64,000 nucleotides of DNA. Origin: Lentzea pudingi (GTDB lineage Bacteria; Actinomycetota; Actinomycetes; Mycobacteriales; Pseudonocardiaceae). Shown here one piece after another: positions 37,855-45,400 of this stretch (the first letter of the stretch is position 1; each line of letters starts with the position of its first letter). Below the pieces are notes generated by a model. The model had not been told where the DNA came from, made no database searches, and saw nothing but the letters and a program-made list of their open reading frames with translations. A program made the position numbers and the translations under genes. The stretch is from positions 30,440-94,439 of the forward strand of contig NZ_BMNC01000022.1 of NCBI RefSeq assembly GCF_014646255.1, given 5' to 3'.

Positions 37855-38132
37855 CGGTTGGCGATGCCGTCCAGCCGAAGCGTCGTCGACTCGTCCCGGT
37901 GGGTGCCCTGGGTGCCGACGTGCTTCGCGCTGATCTGCGGGCCGTTCTTGAGGACGTGGTAGAGCGCCATGCCGTGGCCGCGGCCCAGGTCGTAGTCGCT
38001 CTTGAGCCACTCCAGGAACACGCCCGCCTTGGTCGTGCCGTCGTAGCCCCGGCTCGTCGCCTCCGCCAGCAGGTCGGCCGGCGTCTTGCCGGTCTTCTTC
38101 TCCGCACCGTCGAGGTAGGCCTGGAAGGACAT
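37851..38132 (-). CDS. DUF4287 domain protein
   Basis: 93 aa. 'FQAYLDGAEKKTGKTPADL' and 'GVFLEWLKSDYDLGRGHGMALYHVLKNG' are the DUF4287 pattern: a small helical protein of unknown function that is common in actinobacteria. It has its own promoter at 38161-38190 with a palindrome over the -35, so it is regulated separately. Confidence 0.88.
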   Translation of the reverse strand: MSFQAYLDGAEKKTGKTPADLLAEATSRGYDGTTKAGVFLEWLKSDYDLGRGHGMALYHVLKNGPQISAKHVGTQGTHRDESTTLRLDGIANR

Positions 38133-38160
38133 CGGGAGCTCCGTTCGTCGTGGTGACCGA

Positions 38161-38193
38161 AGCCTAGGACAACTATCCTGTTCTTGACAAGAA
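38161..38193 (-). promoter_or_regulatory. Promoter and palindrome of the DUF4287 gene
   Basis: On the minus strand: TTGTCA (38185-38190), 18 nt, TAGGCT (38161-38166). The palindrome TTCTTGACAAGAA (38181-38193) covers the -35, as an operator would. Confidence 0.5.
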
Positions 38194-38232
38194 AATTTGT
38201 CGGTGACGTCCGCTGAAGGTGTCCGGGAGGTT

Positions 38233-38670
38233 CTAGCGGCGGCGGGCGCGGGCCAGGGCTCGGGCGCGGATCACGAGGTCGTCCACCAGGTGCTCGTCCA
38301 CGAGCGGTGGGATGCCCGGCTCGTCGGTGCAGCAACGCGGCTTGGTGCGCTTCTCCGACATGCGGGGGCGGACGCCGGCCATCTCGTACAGGGCCTCGTA
38401 GAGGTCGAGGCCCGGGTCGTCGTCGTGCGGGCCCACGAGGAGCACCCACACGACGTCGGGCGAGGGGAACGCGACGACCACCCGGTCGGCGCCTCGCAGG
38501 TGCTTCACGCACAGGCGGGGCAACGGCTCGGGTCCGGTGACCCGGTAGCCGAGGGCGGCGCAGCCCGAGTGGGCGAGTTCGTCCAGGAAGCGTTCGTAGG
38601 CCACGCGGGCTCTGCCGCGCAGGCCGTTGGCCTGGGCGTGGGCGGTGGGGGTCTCGACTACCTCGATCAA
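38233..38670 (-). CDS. Putative RelE-like toxin of a two-gene module
   Basis: 145 aa from TTG, overlapping the stop of the upstream gene by 4 nt (TTGA). The core 'RVVVAFPSPDVVWVLLVGPHDDDPGLDLYEALYEMAG' resembles the beta-sheet end of the RelE/ParE fold, and the basic tail 'RARALARARRR' fits an RNA-binding protein. Size, order (after a helix-turn-helix gene) and coupling fit a type II toxin-antitoxin pair. The fold call is by eye, and catalytic residues cannot be assigned. A housekeeping role for the pair is not excluded. Confidence 0.55.
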   Translation of the reverse strand: MIEVVETPTAHAQANGLRGRARVAYERFLDELAHSGCAALGYRVTGPEPLPRLCVKHLRGADRVVVAFPSPDVVWVLLVGPHDDDPGLDLYEALYEMAGVRPRMSEKRTKPRCCTDEPGIPPLVDEHLVDDLVIRARALARARRR

Positions 38671-39113
38671 ACCGAGCGGACCACGCGTCCCCTGCCGCTG
38701 CGCATCTCGTCCAGGGAGTTGGCGAGGTCTTGGCGGTCCAGCAGTGACTGGTCGCTCAGGCGGCGGTGGACTTCGTCGATCAGGCCGCGGGTCTTGCCGG
38801 CGCGGCGGAGGTCGGAGACGAGGTGGAGCACCTCGTGCAGGCGCACGGTGTCGAGCAGCATGCGCGGTTCCTGGCTGTGGATGGCGAGCACGCCTTCACG
38901 GGCCCAGGCCTTCACCGTCTTCTCGGTGAGGTCGAGCAGTTCGCCTGCCACCACGGGACGGACCGGCGGGGCCTGGCGGAGGGTCTTGGCCACCACGCCG
39001 TCGAGGCGGGCACGGCGTTCGTCGTCTTCCGACAGGGATGACGCGACGGCTTCCAGCTCTTCGATCGTGTCGAAGAGGTCGCGGATGTGGGCGGCCTCGG
39101 TCGCGACAGACAT
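38667..39113 (-). CDS. Putative antitoxin with helix-turn-helix
   Basis: 148 aa. An N-terminal acidic helical part, then 'VAGELLDLTEKTVKAWAREGVLAI' (~55-78), a MerR/excisionase-like helix-turn-helix, and a C-terminal helical tail. Strong ribosome site GGAGGAG. The promoter just upstream carries a paired repeat, GACTACCGA, over its key elements, as expected for autoregulation by an antitoxin. It overlaps the downstream gene by 4 nt. An orphan regulator with a partner protein is the alternative. Confidence 0.6.
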   Translation of the reverse strand: MSVATEAAHIRDLFDTIEELEAVASSLSEDDERRARLDGVVAKTLRQAPPVRPVVAGELLDLTEKTVKAWAREGVLAIHSQEPRMLLDTVRLHEVLHLVSDLRRAGKTRGLIDEVHRRLSDQSLLDRQDLANSLDEMRSGRGRVVRSV

Positions 39114-39129
39114 GGCTACTCCTCCCGTT

Positions 39130-39167
39130 GACTACCGATTATCCACTACTTTTTCGGTAGTCGTCAA
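39130..39167 (-). promoter_or_regulatory. Autoregulated promoter of the toxin-antitoxin-like pair
   Basis: On the minus strand: TTGACG (39162-39167), 18 nt, GATAAT (39138-39143). Inverted copies GACTACCGA (39130-39138) and TCGGTAGTC (39154-39162) flank the -10 and touch the -35. It is one of the best promoters in the window. Confidence 0.75.
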
Positions 39168-39202
39168 CGGCCCCGGAGCAGGGATCCGGGGCCGTCGCGC
39201 AC

Positions 39203-39511
39203 TCAGGAGGAGAAGAAGAGACCACCGAGGCCGCGGTGCTTGCGGTGGCCGTAGCCGTAACCGGCGTGGCCGCCACCGTGGTGGTGGTGGATCTGCTGCG
39301 GCTGCGCGCCCCAGGCGGGCTGGGCCGGCTGCGGGTAGGCGGCGGGCGGCGCGACGGGCGGCGGCGGGGCCTGCATCTGGGACTCGAGACGCGTGATCGA
39401 CTCGAGCTCGCCGTAGTCGAGGAAGACCCCGCGGCAGCCGTCGCACTGCTCGATGTGAACGCCCATGCGGTCGAACGTGCGCATGTTCGCATGACACTTG
39501 GGACACTGCAT
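39203..39511 (-). CDS. TFIIB-type zinc-ribbon protein
   Basis: 102 aa. C3-x2-C6 and C23-x2-C26 ('CPKC', 'CDGC') form the zinc ribbon of the zf-TFIIB family, with 'GVFLDYGELE' directly after it. The rest is Pro/Gln-rich, then a His/Gly-rich tail with 'HHHHGGGH'. Family members are widespread and uncharacterised; nucleic-acid or protein binding is assumed. Ribosome site AGGAGG. It is transcribed toward the pair at 38233-39113 but is separated from it by that pair's own promoter. Confidence 0.85.
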   Translation of the reverse strand: MQCPKCHANMRTFDRMGVHIEQCDGCRGVFLDYGELESITRLESQMQAPPPPVAPPAAYPQPAQPAWGAQPQQIHHHHGGGHAGYGYGHRKHRGLGGLFFSS

Positions 39512-39550
39512 CGTGGTGAGCCTCCTGCGGTGGGACCGGACAAAACGATA

Positions 39551-40381
39551 TTAGCCGCGGTCACTGCTCTCGTGCGTCGCGACGATCCGACGACAGGCTT
39601 CAACCAGCGGTTCCACTGCCTGCAACCCGGACATGAGTGCCCGAGCCGCCATCTGCACAACGTACGCCTGAGCCGGGATGTTGAGCGCTTCCCACTCGGA
39701 TGTCGGCAGCGCCACACCACCCGTTTCACGGTAGGCGTTGAGGAACCGCGCCCACAGGTCGTCGGGCAGCACCCCGGCAGCGAACAAAGCCGCAGGTCGC
39801 GCCAGGTCCCACACCGGATCTCCGACCCCGAGGTCGTCCACGTCGATGAGCCGCCAGGAACCCGTGTGCACCAACTGCCCGAGGTGCCAATCGCCGTGGA
39901 TCAACGCACGGCCGTTCAGGTCCAACGGCGGCAACACCTCGTACGCACGCAGCACCACGTCGGCGTGCGGCAAATCCGGTGGCAACGCCCGAATAGCGCG
40001 CACGATCCGTTCCGGCGTACCGGCCACTGGCCCCTGCACGGGCAACACGTGCAGCTTCGCCAGCAGCGCCGCGCTCTCCTCCCACGGCGCCCTGTCAGGG
40101 TCCTCCTGACTCACCGGCGTCCCGTACGGCCACACCGTCACCGGCCGGTCGTCCACGAACCGCAACGGCCCCAACGGCGGCACGAACAGCTCGGGGTGCG
40201 CGGCCGCGATCTCCAGCCGCTGCCCGAGCGCCTCGACGTCGGTGTCCGCCGGCAACGCCTTGGCCACCACGTCGCCGACGCGCACGACCACGACGTCACC
40301 ACGGTCGCCGCCCAGCACCTCCGGGTCGGCGGAAGAGCCGGTCAGCGAGGCCATCGCCGCGATCAGGTCGTCCACGCGCAC
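39551..40381 (-). CDS. APH-fold phosphotransferase (aminoglycoside/choline kinase-like)
   Basis: 276 aa from GTG. 'ALIHGDWHLGQLV' is the catalytic loop (HxD, with the usual final Asn replaced by Gln as in maltokinase-like members), and 'LIDVDDLGVGDPVWDLA' is the metal-binding Asp segment. It probably phosphorylates a small alcohol or sugar; real antibiotic resistance is only one option. It starts 6 nt after the stop of the putative immunity gene, so it may be the last gene of the toxin-immunity operon. Confidence 0.82.
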   Translation of the reverse strand: MRVDDLIAAMASLTGSSADPEVLGGDRGDVVVVRVGDVVAKALPADTDVEALGQRLEIAAAHPELFVPPLGPLRFVDDRPVTVWPYGTPVSQEDPDRAPWEESAALLAKLHVLPVQGPVAGTPERIVRAIRALPPDLPHADVVLRAYEVLPPLDLNGRALIHGDWHLGQLVHTGSWRLIDVDDLGVGDPVWDLARPAALFAAGVLPDDLWARFLNAYRETGGVALPTSEWEALNIPAQAYVVQMAARALMSGLQAVEPLVEACRRIVATHESSDRG

Positions 40382-40387
40382 AGTGAA

Positions 40388-42493
40388 TCACTGGGGCGTG
40401 GGCGGCTGGCGCAGCGCGTCCGTGTAGCTGTACATGAAGCCGATCAGGTAGGTCGCCGCGTCGCCAGGGGAGTCGAACTCCGCGTAGAAGCGCCGTTCGC
40501 CGTCGTACAGCCAGAACACGACGTACGTGTCCTCCTCGCGCACGAGGCACAGGGCGTTCTCGACGGTCGTGCCCACCGAGTAGGCGCGCTGGTCCAGGCC
40601 CAAGAACTCGGCGATGCCGTGCACGGCTTGAGCGGCGGTGTCGAACTCGCTCGCGAGCGCCGGTTCGAGCTCCGGCGCGTCCGTCGCCACCGCCAGCGCT
40701 CGTGCCCGCACGGGCGACGACAACCGTCGCGGCAGCTGGTACCCACGCTCACGGACGTGCGCGAGGAACGCCTGGTCCGGGGCGACGTCGTACTTGTCCA
40801 GGTAGTACGCCACCGAACTCGCCCAGACCCAGCGGCCGTCGGTGTGGAAGGCCATCGGCGCTTCCCGCGCACCCTCCGGGTCCATCCAGTCGCGGACGAG
40901 GCCCCGCGATGCCAGCACCACGGTGGCGTTGGTCAGGTAGTCGAGCAGGGCCTTCTTCTCGCCGGGAATGACCGGCGAACGGAACAGCACGGGCTTCTCG
41001 TCCTCACCCATCCCGTCGAACACGCGCACGAGGTGGGTCTCCCGGTTGCCCTTGGCCGGCGACTCGGCGAACACCGACTTCGGCGGCCCGGTGAGGGTGA
41101 GCGTGCTCAACGCCGCGGCCATCCACTGCGGGGTGGCCTGGGGCAAACGGGGGAAGTGCAGGAACTCGGTGCGCAGCAACTGGTCCGCGAGGTCCATCGG
41201 GCCGCGGTCGAAGTACACGGCCCAGCGCGGCTCGTCCCGCGTGCTGAACTTCAGCAACGGCAGCTCGCCCCGGCTGACCTCGTAGTACGCGGTCGTCCAG
41301 GCACCGTGGGGGTAGGCGTAGTTCGCCGCCCGCAGCCGGTGGAACCACTGCCCGGCCATGACCGGCGCGAACCAATGGTGCTCCTGACCGCTCGCGTCGC
41401 GGAAGGACGCGGTCAGCTCCTGCCACGGTCCCAGCGCGTGGCACTGCACGACGATGGTCTGCCAGCCCTCGGGGCAGTGCCGCGTGAGCAACCCGGTGAT
41501 CTCGTCCACCAGGGAGTCCACCGGTGCGGGCTTCTGGTCGGAGTCGCTGATCACCAGGTAGGGCGGTGACGCGTCCGCCACGTCGAGGGTCGGGGTGATG
41601 TTGAAGCGCATCTGCGCCAGCCGTTCGAACTCACCACGAGGCCTGGTGGTGAACTCCTTCGGCTTGCCGCCGGTGTTGAGGAGCGCCACCTCGATCCCGT
41701 CGTCACCGGCCCTGCGCACCTCGTACCTGGTGCCGTCGGCGTCGTACGCCAGCGCGAAGTAGGTGAAGCTCGATTCCACGAGGCTGCGTGCCAGCGGTTC
41801 CGGGGTGCCGGAACCGTCGTCGAACACGACCTCCAGCGCGATCCGGTGGTCGACCCACTTGTTGGTCGAGGGGAACAGCTTGTTGTTCCACACCACGAAG
41901 TCACGGACGCCCAGCTCGGTTTCGGGCTCGGTCTTCGCGCGGAGGTCGGTGGCCGGGATCGTCACCGACGCCACCGCCTCGACGCCGGGGTTGAGTCGGA
42001 GCAGCACGCCTTCGAGGACGCCCAGGTCGCTGCCGCGCGCACGCTGCCAGCGCGACCAGTTGCCGGGCAGCCGCGCCTCGGAGGTGAAGAGGTGCAGGAC
42101 CTGGTCGTCGCCGTCCCTGGCGACGGCGAACTGCCCGGGACGGTCCTCGTGGTCGACGGCGAAGACCTCGGCCTCCCGCAACGCGAGCGCCACGTCGGCG
42201 TCGGGACCGTAGCCGGTCGCGGCCAGTTCGATCGCCCGCTCCAGCGCGTTCTCCGGCGGGGAGAGCTTCAGCGCGCGGGGGCTCGGCCGGTACTGGGCGT
42301 TCGGGGTGAACTCGCCGATCTCGCCGCGGTCGTCCACCGCGAAGGCGCCCCTGATCGCGAACGGCGGCACCGCGCCGTCCGGGTCGAACATCGGGTCGAC
42401 CGAGTACAGCCACGCGCCGGGGCTCTGCTTGGCCGTCGCCCGCATGGCGTCCGTGATCTCGGGCGTGCCGAGCGCGTTGTCAGGCTGCGTCAT
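40388..42493 (-). CDS. Putative immunity protein to the ADP-ribosyltransferase toxin
   Basis: 701 aa, no signal peptide or membrane span, so cytosolic. Residues ~20-165 look like an SseB N-terminal-type domain; ~185-470 contain two segments of the kind found in YezG-like immunity proteins ('VDEITGLLTRHCPEGWQTIVVQ', 'AYYEV'); ~480-701 include 'FHTDGRWVWASSVAYYLDKYDVAPD', common in actinobacterial toxin-neighbour proteins. Its ATG overlaps the toxin stop (ATGA), so both are made together. Domain names are by eye. The position argues for immunity, but its size suggests several fused modules. Confidence 0.6.
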   Translation of the reverse strand: MTQPDNALGTPEITDAMRATAKQSPGAWLYSVDPMFDPDGAVPPFAIRGAFAVDDRGEIGEFTPNAQYRPSPRALKLSPPENALERAIELAATGYGPDADVALALREAEVFAVDHEDRPGQFAVARDGDDQVLHLFTSEARLPGNWSRWQRARGSDLGVLEGVLLRLNPGVEAVASVTIPATDLRAKTEPETELGVRDFVVWNNKLFPSTNKWVDHRIALEVVFDDGSGTPEPLARSLVESSFTYFALAYDADGTRYEVRRAGDDGIEVALLNTGGKPKEFTTRPRGEFERLAQMRFNITPTLDVADASPPYLVISDSDQKPAPVDSLVDEITGLLTRHCPEGWQTIVVQCHALGPWQELTASFRDASGQEHHWFAPVMAGQWFHRLRAANYAYPHGAWTTAYYEVSRGELPLLKFSTRDEPRWAVYFDRGPMDLADQLLRTEFLHFPRLPQATPQWMAAALSTLTLTGPPKSVFAESPAKGNRETHLVRVFDGMGEDEKPVLFRSPVIPGEKKALLDYLTNATVVLASRGLVRDWMDPEGAREAPMAFHTDGRWVWASSVAYYLDKYDVAPDQAFLAHVRERGYQLPRRLSSPVRARALAVATDAPELEPALASEFDTAAQAVHGIAEFLGLDQRAYSVGTTVENALCLVREEDTYVVFWLYDGERRFYAEFDSPGDAATYLIGFMYSYTDALRQPPTPQ

Positions 42494-45400
42494 GACGTGG
42501 TCCCCAGTACATCAGTGGTGTGCGGCTCGTAGTGCGGGTTGGTGAAGGTCTGCCTCGTCGGAACCCACTCCTGGCCGTCCCACTTCACCTCGACGGCTTC
42601 CTTGACGAAACGCCGGTCGATGCCGCCCAGGAAACCGATCTCGGCCTCCTGGTCGACGGACTTCAACAGGCCCGTGTTGCCTTCGCGCTCCAGCGTGGCG
42701 AGCACGTCGAGCCCGCCCGGCGCGTCGATCACGTAGTTGTACGCGACGTCCCCGATCTGGGGCGCGTTCTTGCCGCCGAACTGCTTGCCCGTGTACCAGG
42801 CGGAGTCGCGGGTCGTCGACACCATGCGGCCGGAGTTGGACGTGACCTGCTCGTGCGTGTTGCCGCCCTGCTTGTGCTCCGCGACATGGAAGCCCTCGCC
42901 GAAGACGGTCGTGGGATGCCTGTTGTCGAACCGGTAGACGTGCTCGTTGCTGATCCGCCAGGCAGCCTTGTCGCTGATGTCCTCGAAGTGCAGCGCCGCG
43001 CCTTCCGGAGCGGCCTGCACACCGTGGGCACGTGCGTCCGCGGTGTGCGCGTCGTCGTAGTCGACGGCGCCGTTGGCGACCGCTTCCACGCGCATGTCGT
43101 GGCCCTTCTGGGCCCATTCGCCGCGGATGTCCGGCGGAGGCAGGAAGCCTGCCAAGCGCGATTGGATGCCGAGCGGGTCTTCGTCCGCTGTGAGCTCCGA
43201 CGGCGGGAGTTCTGGCTTCGGCGCCGGCTCGCTGACCGGCTGGACATCGTGGACGGGCTCGGCGGCGGGCACCGAGTCCTCGGTGTGGGCGGACTGCTGT
43301 TCCGGGACCGGGGTGTGCTCCGGCTCGGGCGTCGCGTCCGGGCGCCGTTCGGGTGCCTGCTCGACAGGAGGCACGACATCGGCGCGTGTGCTCGGGACCG
43401 GGCTGTCGTCTCCCGGACGGTGCCACTGCACCTCGGACACGTCCGCCGGCCGCGCGGGACGCCAGCCGTCGCCCGGTGCGGGAGGTTGCCAGTTCGGCCG
43501 CTGCTGACCGGGGTTGGGCGGCAGCGGGCGGGCCTCCTGCTGAGGCGGCGGGAGCGGCGGTCGCTGCTGGTTCGGAGGCGGCTGGGGGAAGCGCTGCGGA
43601 CCCGGACCCTGCTGCTGCGGAGGACGCTGCGGAGCCATGCCCTGCTGCACGGGGCGTTGCGGAGCCATGCCCTGCTGCGGCGGCCGCGGGGGAACCTGTT
43701 GCTGTGGCCGCTGCGGGAACTGGCTCTGCTGGGGAGCGCGCTGAGGTATCTGGCCCTGCTGGGGGAACCGCTGCTGCGGCGGACCGGCCGGGTGGCGTCC
43801 GTGACCCTGCGGTGGCGGGGGAGGCATGGGCGGTCGCTGGCCGCGGTGGGGCTGCGGACCCCAGTTCGGCGGTGGCGGTGGTGGCTGCCTGACCTGGTGC
43901 GGCGGCGCGACATGGCTCGCGGGCACGAGCCTCGCGTTGCCGAACCCGTCCTGGACCCACACCATCGGCTCACCGCGGCGGTGCGCGCGCACGCCCTGCT
44001 CAGGGACGTCGTCGCCCCAGGTCGGCGTGGTGCCCGGCGCGGTGGACCTCTCGTGCTTCGAGCTGGTGCCGTCCGGTTTGAACGTGGCCCAGTCGCCGTT
44101 GGGCGGCCAGCCGGGCGAGTCGCCGCCGCGCTTGTGGTCGTAGTGGGTGGAGCTGGCGAACACGTTGCCCATGTCGTCGACCCACGCGTCCTTGGTGGGG
44201 GCCATGACCTCCACGCCGAGCTCCTGGCTCAGCTTCGCGGCGAACCCGTCGGCCTTGGTGCCCGTCTGGCACGACAGCAACCGGATCGGCTGCTTGCCGT
44301 CCCAGTCGCCGCTCGACCTGATGATGTCGGCGACGTCCTTGGGCGTCAGCTTGGTGTCGCCGACGCGCACGTCGTCCGCGGACCCGTGGACGTCGACGGT
44401 GTAGCGGTGCGGGTCGGGCGCGACCGTTGTCGCGGAGTAGACCGAGCTGTCGCTGCGGTTCCAGCCCGCGCCGGCGTTGTCGTGCAGCGACAGACCGGCC
44501 CTGGTGTGCGCGGTGTGGTTCTGCAGGTGCTTCAGGTTCTCCGGCAGGGTGACCGGCCGCTTCTGCCGCGCCAGTTCCTCCAGCGGGGTCCGCGCCTGCC
44601 GTTCGTGCGGTGGGGAGGCATCGGCGGGTCGTTGCTGGGGCGGACGCTGGTCCGGCGCCGGGACGTGCGCTGGTGCCGGGTGCTGCGAACCGTGCACCGG
44701 CGCGTGGTGCGGTTGAGGCGGTGGCGCCTGCACGTGCCGAGGGACTGGCTGGTGCGGCACCGGCTGAGGTGCCGGTGCGCGCTGGGGTCGCTGCGGCGGC
44801 GCGGTCTGCGGATGCGGTCCGGCTTGCTGCGGGCGGAAGCCCTGGTTGTGCGGACCCTGGTGCCGCTGTGGCGCGAAGTTCTGCTGCCCCGGCTGCGGGG
44901 GTGGAGGTGGGGGCGGTGCCTCGTTGTGACGGTTCGGAGGCGCGGTGAACGGGGTCGGTGCGAGCGGCGCCGACGCCGCCTGGTGGACGGCGTCACCTGC
45001 GGCAGGCCTGTGCTGACCAGGTCCCGGCAGACCGGGACCACCGGGGAGGTGGCTCGGGCCGACCGGTGCCGGGCCGTTGTTCGTGCCGCTGAAGGGCGGG
45101 CTGGCGGGCGTGTGGCTGCTCGGGGCGTGGTTGCCGGACAGGGGGCCGCCCGGGTGGGGCGACTGACCTGGTGACGACGGGGATGGGCCACCCGGCTGGG
45201 GTGCAGGGGAGTGGTTGCCTGCTGACGGGGCTGTGTGGCTCGAAGGCGGCGACGATCCGGCCGGCGCGTGGTGGCCGGTGGCCGGCGAGGGCGCACCGGC
45301 AGAGTTGGGGCCACCGCTGTTCGTCGGGGACGGGCCGTGGTTGGGCTGCGGTGCGTTGCCGCCGGGACTGCTGCTCGTCGGGGACGGGCCGTGGCTGGGG

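Noticed and set aside
39551..40381. Aminoglycoside resistance gene
   Set aside because: The APH fold is clear, but the motif variant (Gln for the last Asn) and the position behind the immunity gene do not support a specific antibiotic substrate.
42490..43000. TNT-type NAD glycohydrolase at the toxin C-terminus
   Set aside because: The N-terminus is CpnT-like, but the C-terminus carries the R, STT and ExE motifs of ADP-ribosyltransferases and no TNT signature.
42520..45174. An 884-codon plus-strand frame opposite the toxin
   Set aside because: Arg/Leu/Val-rich shadow of the Pro/Gln/Gly-rich toxin linker. The minus-strand reading has recognisable domains and fits an operon.
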